Origin: Gracilaria domingensis
Lineage: Eukaryota; Rhodophyta; Florideophyceae; Gracilariales; Gracilariaceae
Assembly: GCA_022539475.1 (NCBI GenBank)
Contig: VCMS01000013.1
Span: forward strand, 1-64,000
Reading direction: 5' to 3'
DNA: 64,000 nucleotides
Below the pieces are notes generated by a model that was given only the letters and a program-made list of their open reading frames with translations, did no database searches and was not told where the DNA came from. How positions within the stretch are numbered: position 1 is the stretch's first letter; every line of letters starts with the position of its first letter. Below, one piece after another: positions 29,929 through 41,019 of the stretch. A program made the position numbers and the translations under genes.

Positions 29929-30138
29929 CTTCTGACTTGGCTATGTACGGTTGGGCGAAAGGAACGCGATGTTGAACCCCGCTGTACTATTGGGTTGAAG
30001 GCGTAATATGGGGAGGTGGTTGGTCGGGAGCTCGACCTGCTCTCAGGGCGCATTTATCAGGGTATCCAATGTTGAACCCCACTCCCTGATTGGAGGGGGG
30101 TCCTACGTCGGCGACGTCGTGTCGATTCGGCACTTGCC
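29929..30138 (-). repeat. MULE right terminal inverted repeat
   Basis: Mirror image of 23922-24131 with about two mismatches. It is followed by the second TTACTTTCG. Confidence 0.95.
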
Positions 30139-30147
30139 TTACTTTCG

Positions 30148-31462
30148 TATATCGGACACTCATTTTTGCACGCCGCTCTTTCTTTGCCTCTCTCTCTCTA
30201 CAGCTTTAGGCAGACTGCGTTGGGTGCGCGATGTCATACGCTCGCTTTGTAGTTGTCCATCATCCCCAAACTGGGGCAGTTCTTGTTAAGGAGGACTATA
30301 AACTACCATGCATTGACTATGATGGCAGCAGACGTACGTAGTTGAGATGTATCGATTAGTAGATTTGCGTGGAAGACGCAACAAGCAGAGTTCGGCAAAC
30401 GCACCGATTGCTTGTTGAGCGTTCTGCACGCCAAATTCACAACTTTTGTGCCCAGCGAATGCTCAGTAACAATGAACTGGTAGGGAATGAAAGTGAGAGC
30501 TGAACAGCGTTACAAGACAGGCGGATCAAAGACAATTTCTTTGGCTTATGCAGTGCATTGCAATCCTCAGACGTGAAGACAAGAGCTTGGATCGTTATGT
30601 GTTTGGAGAAACACGAAGGTGTGTGGCATTGGGTTTGAGTTGTTATCGTAGATATGGTCCACGGAATGTGAGAAACAGCGGAAGTGAGCAACGAGATGCA
30701 GAGATTGTGAGTAAAAGTGTTTGGCGTATGTAATGAGGATAAAATCGGCGGCACAAGAACGGCAGTCAAATCTTTTGTTCAACCATTTCATCGGATCTTC
30801 TTTCATGCGGACAAGATCCTCTAATTCCTGGGATGTAGTAAAACTATCATTACAGAAAGTTTCCTGTCGTCAGCAAGGCCAACTATCTATGTGGATGTTG
30901 TCTAATCAAGTCAGGAAGAGTAAAATTTTGACGCTCAGCTCCTGGAGGAAGTGTTCTCGGCGTTTGGAGTTTGTCTAGGGGCAGCGCAAAACTACGTGGT
31001 CTGCATCCCGTTTAACGTTCGTCCGGCATGTACACCGTTGAGTTCTACGTTAAGCTATGATGTGACTGGGTGAAGAGTTGCAACATGTCCCGTCTAGAAC
31101 TGCGCGAGTGCCACTTCTGCTTTTCGCATGCATTGTTCGTTCACACACAAGTTTGACGAAAAGCGATAGTCACCATGCCTTCGCAGTTATGGTCACTATA
31201 CGACGGCGCAGGGGTAAGAAGTTTGTGAACACAATTGATAACCCATTGAGCGGCTATATGCCCAAGGCACTTTGGTCACAGGCATCCGGTACCGGTCAGG
31301 TTCGTCTCTCCTCTCTTTGTAGAAATGCCCGTATCACTGGATTGCTCCAGCCCTTGCAGGAAAAAAGGCAAACTTCTCTTCATCGCCATCATGAATTGAC
31401 GCTACAACCATCACGCGATCTGGAAGGTAATTTTCGTTGCAAATGCATTCGCCCTGAAGTGT
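30148..31462. other. Intergenic, no gene seen
   Basis: No frame longer than about 110 codons shows any recognisable domain. The stretch includes a TC-rich tract right of the MULE (30180-30215) and the 3' flank of the 827-residue gene. Confidence 0.45.
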
Positions 31463-33946
31463 CTAATCTCCGCGGAGAACAGCTCTGTCATAGGAAGGGT
31501 GTGCCCTGCTCTTCAGCCTTTCACACCATGATTTGTCCCAGAGGGCGTGTTCACCGCTGTGCCAACCACGAAGCGGTTTCCACGAACGTCCCGTCCAACC
31601 CTCATTTTGCATTGCCATCCAGACTGCTCTCAGATCTACAAGAGCCCGTTGCAGAGTGCAGCCACCAATAGCCTCTTGCAGACTCACTGTGTGCCGAAAG
31701 AAATGCTCAACCTCCCTACAATTCATTGATGAAACCAGAATAACGAGCTGACGCCAACCATATGCAACATTCTTCGTTATTTGCTTTCGTGTCTGCCAGG
31801 GTGTCTTTTTGTCCAGTGCCGGTATCAACGTCTTCTTCAAGTGCTCAAAGCACCTAAAGCATATCTCCAAGAATTCTTTGCTTTCAAACCGTTTCCCATG
31901 AAAGACCAGCATTTGAAGGAGGTACGGGTAGTTTTGACCAGTGAGTATCATAGATTCCTCAATAATAGCCCCATTTCTCGCCGAAGACCCATGCACTTCG
32001 CGTTGGCTGGCCCGTTTCGTACATAACGACGCAAACTGGTCACAGTCAAGACGAGAGTCGAACTGTAGTTCTTCAATGCCATCCCACAGGGATTTTCGTT
32101 TTCCAGTTCCGTAATACTTCCCGTAAAGCGACGATGTCATCATGTTCTTCGTCAAAGCAGCATGAAGGCACCATTTCGATGTGAATTCACCCATGAAAAT
32201 ATCTGCTGCTAATTCTGGAAGCAGTCCTATCCAAGAACCTTGAGCAGTGGATACCGAAAAATCTCTTGCGATCTGATCCAGGGCAGTAACCATCTTGTTC
32301 GGCATCATAACGTCCGGCCATTTTGATATACAAATTCTGACTAACTCGCAAAACAGTTCAGAGTTACCGCGATTGTTTACATCTGCGTTTTCTCGTTGAA
32401 CCTCCTCAAGACGATGGAACCATGGTAGCTGGTCAACACTGACTTGAGCTTTGTAGTTCTGGAGCAGCACAGATCGACGACGACGAAAAGCCCCAATAAG
32501 TGATACATACAGTCTTCTCATTTCGACGGGTCCGTGGCACTGAGCTTTTGCTGCTCCTAAGATTTGATCCAACAAGATGGCCATGACGTCCATAGATGGC
32601 ACCAATTCTTTTTCAAACATAGCATTCAGAGTTCTCTTCTGAAGCATTTCGGCCATTCGCAAGATCGAGGAGGGTACATCCGCACCGCGTTTCATTCCGT
32701 AAAGCTCTGCTTCTGTTTCAGCAACAGGTTGGGTCAGCGGTCTAACATCATCAATTCCTGTTTGATCGTCCGTGGACATCTTACTAATGCGAGCCATTGA
32801 GAGTTTCTTCCAGTCTTGTGAAACCAATTTGTGTTCTGCTTGTGTGGTCCTCCTTTGGCGCTCCCTGAAACTTTTAAGCTTAGGTGGAAGTTCATTCAAG
32901 CTTAATCTCCCGTTTCTGAAGCTGTCACCAGGCGTCCAAACTGATGGTAGCCCTCGCCTTGATATAAAACGAATTTGATTCAGTATCTTCTGTGTATAGG
33001 TTCTTTCAATTCGCATCACGCGCCTTTTCTTGCTCTCTACGAAGGCCTTTGCGATTCTGAGCAGTTTTCCACAATTTCGTGACTGTCCGAGCTGCTTTAG
33101 TTCTTTTCTTGGTTGCTTGGCCAGATGTAGAATGGCGTCATATACTCCCTGGACTTTCTCGAAATGTCGGAAGAGCGTTTTAAATGCTGCAACCATGTTG
33201 TTCGAAGGACGAACTTCAAATGGCAACAGGTCAAAAGCACCCTTTTTGTAGGTAGCCAGAATCAGTGATATGAGCATATCATAGCTCGGAGCCAAATCCT
33301 CCACAATTAGCTTATTCACGGCATATGTAAGACTGCCCTTGGAGACTCCCATATCAGAAATTCTCCGTTTGAAAGCACCCACGGTGAGCAAGCTGCATTT
33401 CAGGTCTAGAGATTGCGGAGCCGAGGATAGATGAGGGTAAAAACGTACATCCCCAAAGTAAGGTGCAATAGTGCTCACCAATCCACGAGCGAGCTGCACA
33501 TCTCCGCGTTCGAGCATCCACACCATAACAAGGAGAGCCGCTTCTTCTGGATGCAAGCAATGATACCTTCCGGATTTCAACAAGTCGTACAGTTCTTCTA
33601 ATCCTTTCGGTGATAAGAAGTACTTATTCAAAGATTTTCTCACGTTATGCAGCTGGACTTTGTAGTCACTGCTCGAAGCGGAAACGTCCAAGTGATTCTT
33701 GTCAACTAATTCTTGTTCGAAGGGAGCAAGGTCACCACCCGCCGAGAGGCGACCACTTGCAAACCCGCCCGGGAGCACCTCAGGAGTCAGAAAGATTGGA
33801 TTTTCCCGCACTGTCATTCGTGAACCAATTCTAACAACGCTGTTCACAATGTTGTGAAGGCATTCTGACCATTGTTGGAATTTCTCAGCATGTCTACGAG
33901 CGGCGTCATCGCAATGGTAGCCAATGCATCCCGTGTCTGTCCTCAT
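31463..33946 (-). CDS. Unrecognised 827-residue protein
   Basis: A single intact frame from an ATG at 33946 with host-like codon use. I do not recognise the family. The sequence looks largely alpha-helical, with repeated leucine-rich helices, for example EEAALLVMVWMLERGDVQLA, LTYAVNKLIVEDLAPSYDML, CELVRICISKWPDVM. Regions around residues 130-300 and 480-760 could be helical-repeat (PPR/TPR-like) solenoids. A basic central stretch, KSFRERQRRTT, and a C-terminal Trp-rich part (WTGRSWKPLRGWH) stand out. The N-terminus has a CIGYHCDDAARRH cluster that could bind metal. No signal peptide or membrane segment is evident. Confidence 0.7.
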   Translation of the reverse strand: MRTDTGCIGYHCDDAARRHAEKFQQWSECLHNIVNSVVRIGSRMTVRENPIFLTPEVLPGGFASGRLSAGGDLAPFEQELVDKNHLDVSASSSDYKVQLHNVRKSLNKYFLSPKGLEELYDLLKSGRYHCLHPEEAALLVMVWMLERGDVQLARGLVSTIAPYFGDVRFYPHLSSAPQSLDLKCSLLTVGAFKRRISDMGVSKGSLTYAVNKLIVEDLAPSYDMLISLILATYKKGAFDLLPFEVRPSNNMVAAFKTLFRHFEKVQGVYDAILHLAKQPRKELKQLGQSRNCGKLLRIAKAFVESKKRRVMRIERTYTQKILNQIRFISRRGLPSVWTPGDSFRNGRLSLNELPPKLKSFRERQRRTTQAEHKLVSQDWKKLSMARISKMSTDDQTGIDDVRPLTQPVAETEAELYGMKRGADVPSSILRMAEMLQKRTLNAMFEKELVPSMDVMAILLDQILGAAKAQCHGPVEMRRLYVSLIGAFRRRRSVLLQNYKAQVSVDQLPWFHRLEEVQRENADVNNRGNSELFCELVRICISKWPDVMMPNKMVTALDQIARDFSVSTAQGSWIGLLPELAADIFMGEFTSKWCLHAALTKNMMTSSLYGKYYGTGKRKSLWDGIEELQFDSRLDCDQFASLCTKRASQREVHGSSARNGAIIEESMILTGQNYPYLLQMLVFHGKRFESKEFLEICFRCFEHLKKTLIPALDKKTPWQTRKQITKNVAYGWRQLVILVSSMNCREVEHFFRHTVSLQEAIGGCTLQRALVDLRAVWMAMQNEGWTGRSWKPLRGWHSGEHALWDKSWCERLKSRAHPSYDRAVLRGD

Positions 33947-34921
33947 TATTTGGTGGTGTGCCAGTGTTTATGAGTTAAGTATCCACGATATACTAGTCCG
34001 AAGTAGCCCTTACGCAAACAACACTCGAAGGGGATGAATAGTTATAGTACGTGCACTGCTTCGCGTCTTATTCTTGTGACAGACACTCGTTAACTCGAAA
34101 CTCGGAACATCTATTGGCCTTGAAATAGTTTCAATCGATGGGTAAAGGCTTCTGCGCTATCACAGGCAAACTCCAAATTGACAGCGAAGCTTCCCATGAT
34201 TACGTCGACCGCCGTCATAGTACAACACGAAGGAACTACGTAACCCTATCACTTCATCTAATGCAACAAGTTCGCAACGCAAAACAAACGCCGGTTTGTT
34301 CCAATTTGGAACATCCCCAGCAAATCAAAGAGAAACTACGGCGAAGCCCTTCGCATGCTGAGAAACCAGCTCATCGCCTCGCTTTCCTCCGAAAGATTTG
34401 ATCATCACAGTGGTAAGTTTGGGCCATCCCAGTTGGTGAGTATTTTGAATACGCAGATCCCTAAAACTGTACCTGGGTGCTTTACCGTATGCTCCACGAG
34501 TAACAATACGGCCTTGTTCCCAAGATTTGGAATGGATGACGGAGGTATTGTACAACGATCTTGTACCCGTCGCAGTTCAGGAATAATATTAAAAGCTTGC
34601 GATCGCTTCGCGATCGCTTCTTTCGCTGTGTCAAGAATCTTGACTCAAGATAGATATACGAGGCTGCGACCAGGGGAGTCACTAAATTTTCATGCCAACT
34701 TTTTTTTTGTAACGGCGTAGACGTCTTCAAGAAGACCCACAACTTCTTAACAAGTGAACACGCACTTCCGTCTCTGGATCTGGCTAAGTAATTGTCGCCG
34801 ATTTGTGTCTTCGGGAGCCGCGGTCTGTACTGAGGCAGAGGCATAGGGGGGTTAGCCCTAAGAGAGTGCCTTCATTCATTCATTCGCTTCACAAGCTTTC
34901 GCATCATTGGTGATCTTTGCA
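33947..34921. other. Intergenic, no gene seen
   Basis: Shared upstream region of the 827-residue gene (minus) and the hydroxyisourate hydrolase gene (plus). It has a small palindromic GCGATCGCTTCGCGATCGC at 34598-34616 but no supported ORF. Confidence 0.45.
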
Positions 34922-35275
34922 ATGAGCAGACGAAGCCATCTTACCACTCACGCGTTAGATACATCAACGGGAAAGCCAGCCGTGGGCCTCGCAGTTGTGC
35001 TTTTTCGCATATGGTCGGAGAATGAAGCGACTCTAATTACTTCAAAAGTATGTGACAAAGATGGCCGTATAAGTGATCTCATGTGTGATTCTCAATTATG
35101 GATACGAGGGGTATACCGATTGCGGTTCGCAACGGGCAAATATTATGAAGCACTAGGACAGAAAAGCTTCTACCCACATGCAGATGTAACGTTCAACGTA
35201 GACGATCCTTCGGAGCATTATCATGTTCCCCTTCTTCTCAGTCCGTTCGGGTACAGTACATATCGTGGCTCGTAA
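34922..35275 (+). CDS. 5-hydroxyisourate hydrolase (transthyretin-like)
   Basis: 117 residues, the usual length of the family. The N-terminal block is LTTHALDTSTGKPAVG, with the catalytic His of the THVLD-type motif. The middle has KDGRI, and YRLRFATGKYYEALGQKSFYPHADVTF matches the core strands. The C-terminus is HYHVPLLLSPFGYSTYRGS, with the diagnostic YRGS tetrapeptide. It hydrolyses 5-hydroxyisourate to OHCU in urate breakdown, often in peroxisomes. I chose the ATG at 34922 because homology begins at once; an upstream GTG adds five residues only. No PTS1 signal is seen at the C-terminus, and a PTS2-like nonapeptide is not obvious. Confidence 0.92.
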   Translation: MSRRSHLTTHALDTSTGKPAVGLAVVLFRIWSENEATLITSKVCDKDGRISDLMCDSQLWIRGVYRLRFATGKYYEALGQKSFYPHADVTFNVDDPSEHYHVPLLLSPFGYSTYRGS

Positions 35276-35836
35276 ATCGGAGTCTGCGTCTAGCAAACAG
35301 TGGGATTATGGAAAACCGGAACAGCATCCTGTTTTCTTTTCCATCACGCGGGTGTTGATCAAGGCGTCTGTGCGAAACGTGACTCAGGGCCCAAAATATA
35401 TTCTATTCTGCGTATGTCAGCCTCGGATTTCGAAGCTAACACAAGCTTCCTTCGTATTATGGAAGATAATTTTCTGTTCTACAGAGGCAGAAAAGTTCTT
35501 GGGCTACTTTCTTATAACATCCTTATGGGGTGGGAACTTTGTGTTTGAGTATGCACGGGTAGTTCTTCACAATGAGAGCATGTCTTAACAACTCATAAAC
35601 TACATGATCTGCATTCCTTTTGCGCTTGACCCTGAACAGTGAAGCACAAAAATCAATACCTCTTGCAGCATTTGAGGGATAGGTAGTTGTGGGTTGTGGA
35701 ATGGGGTTGTAACAATGGAGTCAAGTCTTTTGTCCGTTTGATATGTTTATTCGACTTGCCATACTTTTGAAGGCAGCTTATGTAATAAGAACGGTTAGTT
35801 ATTCGTGAATTCCACTCTCAGATCAAAGCCATTCAT
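35276..35836. other. Intergenic, no supported gene
   Basis: A short forward frame, 35300-35548 (82 codons), has no recognisable motif. The rest is the 3' flank of two convergent genes. Confidence 0.45.
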
Positions 35837-38697
35837 TCATGAACCATTCTCTGATATTGGTCTGTGTCTCACCATTACATAAGTTTTTTTCTCTCCGGTG
35901 TGATCAACAGTCTGCAGTGTTTCCTCCGAAGATCTGCTTTGGTGAGGAGGGCTGCGGAGTTGTGGACAATCTTCTTCATGGTTCCTTGACTGGCGTTTCC
36001 CATGAATGTCGATGCCGTCTTCAGGTTGCTCATCGATGTCATCACATCCTTCTCTGAGATCTTCGCTTTCCGGATAACATTCCCGTCGATGATGGGTGTT
36101 TCCCCCATATCCAATAGCCATGCGCTCCGAGATTGGAAGAGGCCTTATGCTAGGGTCCAAGGCCTCGACTGGCTCTTCCTCTGTGTATTGAGACTTCTGG
36201 AAACCGCTGCGGGATTCCTCCTTATGGTCCTGAACGTTAAACGAAAAGCCCTCCGTGTCAAGACTAATTTTGAGGTTCTCCTGCATTTCATGATTCCTTT
36301 CGTTATCAAACTCATGGTTTGAAGTTATGAGTTCGTCTCTTTTGCTTTCTAAAACATCCGTATCTTCTCCATGCTCCGCAAAACTACCCACTTGCAGATA
36401 TGTAAAGTCAGAGTTTGTTCGGATATTCCTCTCGCACTTATCAGATTCCTTTTGTGACCACTGCGGCGTATCACCAACTGATGCCGAACCTACTTCAATT
36501 GCTTGATGAAGCGTACCTGATCTCAAGCCTATCTCACGATCCAATGAGTTTTTCCCAAGCTCAGTTTCCATTTCCGGATTCTCTGACGTGCTGTCAATAG
36601 GGCTGACCGCTCCGTCCGCTTCTGGGTTCCCTAGGGAACCATCATCATGTATTCCATACGAAGTAGCTTTCTCGTTAACTCGTAGTAAGCTTTCGTTGAG
36701 TATGTCGTCCGCAGCGTGGATTTCCGATTTTGCGTTCAACGTAAGGGAACCTGAGGTACTTTCAGGAATGGCGGAATGCAGTTGGGCCGGCTCCTGAGTC
36801 TCCTGATTTGTTTCAACTAAATCCTTTTGCACAAGCCCGTTCGGATCTTGATGTTGAAAGTCATGCAGGCCGGGAGCGTTTCCGTTTTCTGAGGGTTTGC
36901 TTTGTGCTTCGTCCGATGAGGAGCACGTTTTTTCCCTCCATTCAAGCTCAAATTGATCCATTAGAAATACAAGTCTCTCTCTCAGCATCTGAATGTCAAC
37001 ATGTGTGTATGCGTCGGATACTTGATCTTCACCACAAAGAAGATCATCCATGAAGCGACCGTCATTGTTCAGAAACATTTCCAGGCTGTTTAGAACGTAC
37101 AAGCCACAGTCATACTCATTTGTTTGAAGTGGAACCTTTGCCTTCAAGAGTGGAATCGCAGTCTTAAAACGTTGTAGAAGGACTTTTTTACGGGCATCAT
37201 CTGGTGCACTTTGGTGCTCCTTACGACACAGCCACTCTTCCACGAGATACCGTCGTATTGAGTCCCCAAAAGCCGTACCACGGGAAGGATCCAATGAATC
37301 TAGATATATAATCCTTGGGCGCTCGTGCTCAACGTGAACTGCCTCAGGTTTCTCTAAAACGTCGTATAGAATATGCAGGTTTGCCACGATAATCAGACTC
37401 CAGTGGTAAGAGTCGCATATGGGAACAAAAACGAACTGCTTGGAAAAGATGTCGACATCCTTTGTCCAACCTCTGACTCCTTCGTAATCAATTGGCTTAG
37501 TTCTTCGCAGGCGACGAAAAAGAATGAGCTAAAGAATTTGGCTGTTAGTCGCAATCCGGGAGCACGGTGTTGGAGTGCTATTTCTTGATACTTAAAGAAG
37601 AAATCTATGAGGCTGTCATTGAGGTACTTCTTCTCCGCCAAGCGGCCGCGTTCTTCCGCCGTAACTCGGATTTTACCTTTCTGGCCCCGCGGATATTCGA
37701 AAATGAGGTGAGTAGGACCGCTGTACGGGGCATCAATACTAAGTTCTTTCACTTCCTCTGCAACTTCCTCGCGGTCCACGGAAAGAACTTCGTTCGGTTC
37801 TGAAACATCCCTTGGAGGCCTTGTTGTAGCTGTAGCGTTTCTTTTCCTGGTAGTATTGTACTCTTTCTCCAATTGAGGAACGTAATTCATATCATCGTCA
37901 CAATCAGCACTCGAATGAATACCATTTACTGTGCTGGGTTCCTCCACGTTGGCGTCATCCCTCACAAAATCACCTTCATCGTCTTCGATACTGATAGGTT
38001 CGAGTACGGGTCTTTCCCGCAGTGCATAATGAGATGGATTACGGTCGCTGTTCGTCTTATTTGCTTGATTAGCTTCTCTTCTTTGACGATCCTCCTTCAC
38101 TTGCCTTATCCCCTGATCCTTAAGATAAGAACTAACACGCCTCGAGCTCCTCCTCTTCGGTGCAGTGTTTCGTAGAGTATGAGTAGCTCGTCTTTTTCGT
38201 TCTGGTGCTGACCTCCCACTCCAGTCAATAGAGCAGTCTTGCGGTGCGTGCTTGGCTTCGTTTCTGCTTTCCAAACAAGTGACGTCAATAGAGGCTTTAC
38301 GCGTTCGTCGTTTTTGGATCTGGGGAATGCGCGCCGAGTTCGGTTCCTCCACTTCAGACGAAGAACTGAGAGTTTGAATTTCATTCTCTGTCCTGCTCGG
38401 CTGATTATTGCGACTGCGCTCATGCACACCACGTACTACGCTATTCGGTCTTCTCCTCCTCGGTGCGTCCGATTTTGATAGACCTGGTATGTGAGACGAA
38501 TCATCGCTGTCAATAGATGTTGCACACGGCTGAGTTAGAGATAAGCGTCGCGCACCGTTTCCTCCTTCGAGTTGGTCACTGGGAACAGAACGGGTGGCCA
38601 GCTTATTACGAGCGAAGGGTCTCTTCTCTTGGGGGGAATCAATTGCAATAACGGAATCATCATTTTCGGTGTTGAGGTATGGCGAGGTATTCGACAT
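35837..38697 (-). CDS. Ulp2/SENP6-like SUMO protease, one frameshift
   Basis: The N-terminal ~330 residues are disordered and Ser/Arg-rich. The C48 domain then starts LIFEYPRGQKGKIRVTAEE..RLAEKKYLNDSLIDFFFKY. After a frame change it continues with RRLRRTKPIDYEGVRGWTK, PICDSYHWSLIIVANLH (catalytic His), IIYLDSLDPS (Asp), VPLQTNEYDCGLYVLNSLEMF (Gln and Cys) and a ~280-residue acidic tail. The split YEGVRGWTK..DIF and the long linker within the domain resemble Ulp2/SENP6/7. The shift lies on an A5 run (TTTTT on the coding strand) at 37517-37521; one more T restores the frame. All catalytic residues are kept, so a sequencing error is plausible. It should remove or trim SUMO chains in the nucleus. 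Confidence 0.82.
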
Positions 38698-39638
38698 TCC
38701 CTACTCGTTCGTTTTGTGCCTCAAAGTTCATGCAGAAACAAACGAAGGCCAATAGGGTGGAATGACATTGCCTAAGTCGCCTTGGAGGATTGGCTTGAAA
38801 TTGGAACACGGCGTTTGTGCGTCTCACGCAGCGTCGTAGAGTTGCCTTGAGCAGAAGCAAAAGAACTGCCCCGTTCACAAAACCTAAAACGTAAACTATT
38901 CGTCAGGTTTCTTGCTCGTCGATCATGCTTCGTGTGCCATAGGCAGGAAAGACCGCTAAGAATACGGGGCGTATCGAAGCAACTTTCGCGGGGATTACGC
39001 AAGCTGCTGTGGTAGGGCAGCTATTCTGTGCAGATAAGCACGGAGCAAAAGACCGCACAGCATGACCTTGAAATGCGCCGAAATGTGAATTGTGGAGAAC
39101 TTCAGAAAGCTCAACTCACTTCGGCATTCTTCCGCGGTGTGGAATCCGCACAATGCGGATGATTATCGTTTGCAGTTCACTAGAGCAGTTATGCCGAATA
39201 GCTCTGTAAGCTGAAGATTTACATGAAATCTAATAAACATAAAACTAAAATCATCCTTTAAATATTATTTAATCTTGGAAGAACGTCGCAGTTCTTTTTG
39301 TACGTGTACAGGTGGTTGTGAAACCTTCTAAATTGGAAGTTCTAAAGCAGATTTTCCGGAGTGCAATGAGTTGAGATTGTGCCCTACCCCTGCATCATGC
39401 AATGGCAGGTCGGGCACTGGCATGCCGTCGGTAAACTGATTTTCGAAAACGTCGCTTCGACCAGCTCAACGACGCGAGATCTACGGACGCAACAAAGAAC
39501 ACTGGTTGCCGTCTCGAACTTTGAAATCCGAGTGTCTTCCCTGGCGCTCAAAACACTCACAGTGGCACTGTTCCCACGAACAATTTCCGGGCCGAATTCA
39601 TCCTGCCGCCGTTGCGTGTTTCAAAAAGCGCAGGAAGA
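38698..39638. other. Intergenic, divergent promoter region
   Basis: Between the SUMO-protease gene (minus) and the plastid-type gene (plus). Short frames here have no supported homology. Confidence 0.45.
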
Positions 39639-40880
39639 ATGTCCTCAGATGCCTTCTCGCCCCTTGTTTGCTTTTCATCGTTTACAGCCCCGAATCTGCT
39701 TCCGTCGCCCGGGACTACTCCCAGGTATTTGAGAAGCTTTTGCGTTTTTGCAAATGCTAAGAGAAGCTCCAACCAGAAGCGAGCTTCGAGACCATCGAAA
39801 AGCAAGAGAGTATCCACAAAGAATACGCAGCCTACAGAGGCAAACACTTCGACATCGAAAAAGCCGGTCGGGTTCGCTAAATCAATTGAAGAGGAAGTGG
39901 TAACGGAAGAAACCTCCGGAGAAGCGGGAGATGAGACACCTCATCGGGCAATGACCAAACCTTCTTTCAAACAGATGGAAAACCCGGAGGATGATCCGTT
40001 GGATGCTCCTACAGAACCATTGATTGAGCTGTCGCAGCCAACAAAGGAACGAATTCAGAAACTTCGTTTTGACCCCAAGTCAAAACCTGACGAGGTCATC
40101 GAATATCTTGCGGACGCCCGGAAACGGGATGACTTTGCAGATGTAATTGTGGCCAACCGGGATTTCGTTACTGAAAACGTGCTGTATCGCTTCACGAGTG
40201 CTATTCTTCAGGTTGAGTCGAGAGATTACGATCTTGAGACTAGGGAAGAGGAAGCACGAAATATGCGTCAGCTTCGCAAGGATATCATTGCTCACTGCTG
40301 GAGTTTAGATTTTCCGCTCAAGGTCGGGGTGCAACTTGCAGAGGCACGTTTACTCAATGTGTTAAAAGGAGGAAACATTAAATCTGATGTAGGCCGATAC
40401 TGCGGTAACAGTGCAATTGAAGTTGACTCCTTTTGGATTGTTGTCTTTGCGGCGGTTGCTGCTTGGGAGGAACGCGGCCGAGAGAATCCAGAGCTTGTCA
40501 ACGTGGACATGCAGAAGTCTCTGAAGCTTGCCGCAGATGCCTGCAAGTCATTGAAGGTTGTGAACGACTATTTGAGTCCATCACTTAAAGCAGTTCAGGA
40601 AATTTTGACGTCCACGGATCCAGATGTTCAGCGGAAGGTGGTTGCTACATTTGACGATGAAAACATTGCTGAGCTATGCTCCTTCACTGAAAAGATCAGA
40701 TTGCTACCAACTCCGGCTTATGGCGCTCTCGTTCGAAGATTAAGGTCAATCAGAGACTACGTGCGCGCCGAAAAGTACGGCATCAAAGCACCAGAATTGG
40801 AACCATTCCGCTTTACGCCACCTGAAATCAGAAGGGAATCAAAACTAGCAACGTTATATGAGTCAAAAAGGTCGTTGTAG
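39639..40880 (+). CDS. Unknown protein with plastid-type transit peptide
   Basis: 413 residues from the ATG at 39639; a TTG nine codons upstream is less likely. The first ~45 residues (MSSDAFSPLVCFSSFTAPNL, then RYLRSFCVFANAKRS) are hydroxylated, basic and Phe-containing, like a red-lineage plastid presequence. A disordered Ser/Lys/Glu part follows to ~residue 130. The remainder is an all-helical domain with EVIEYLADARKRDDFADVIV, FTSAILQVESRDYD, MRQLRKDIIAHCWSLDFPL and LAEARLLNVLKGGNIKSDVG. I recognise no catalytic motif. It may be a conserved algal plastid protein; no function is proposed. Confidence 0.75.
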   Translation: MSSDAFSPLVCFSSFTAPNLLPSPGTTPRYLRSFCVFANAKRSSNQKRASRPSKSKRVSTKNTQPTEANTSTSKKPVGFAKSIEEEVVTEETSGEAGDETPHRAMTKPSFKQMENPEDDPLDAPTEPLIELSQPTKERIQKLRFDPKSKPDEVIEYLADARKRDDFADVIVANRDFVTENVLYRFTSAILQVESRDYDLETREEEARNMRQLRKDIIAHCWSLDFPLKVGVQLAEARLLNVLKGGNIKSDVGRYCGNSAIEVDSFWIVVFAAVAAWEERGRENPELVNVDMQKSLKLAADACKSLKVVNDYLSPSLKAVQEILTSTDPDVQRKVVATFDDENIAELCSFTEKIRLLPTPAYGALVRRLRSIRDYVRAEKYGIKAPELEPFRFTPPEIRRESKLATLYESKRSL

Positions 40881-41019
40881 TAGAGCTTTACATACATAAA
40901 TGGAATAGCAGCGTTGATTCTGTGCGATTGTACGCATATGTATCATTCGTTGGGCAGTTTTGATGGCATGTTTTCTAGGTATGCTCCGTGGTCGGAAGTG
41001 GTTGATGTTACTACGGTCC

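Larger units (their letters stand above)
23922..30138 (-). mobile_element. MULE (Mutator-like) DNA transposon with ULP1-type protease gene
   Basis: A complete 6,217-bp element. The 210-bp terminal inverted repeats (23922-24131 and 29929-30138) differ at only about two positions. They are flanked by the perfect 9-bp duplication TTACTTTCG (23913-23921 and 30139-30147), the size typical of Mutator-like elements. On the minus strand it reads ULP1-like peptidase, FAR1-like DNA-binding domain, MULE transposase, SWIM zinc finger. MULEs with ULP1 domains are known in plants (Kaonashi group). The transposase core is inverted in place and carries stops, so this copy is not autonomous, though its ends look young. 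Confidence 0.93.
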
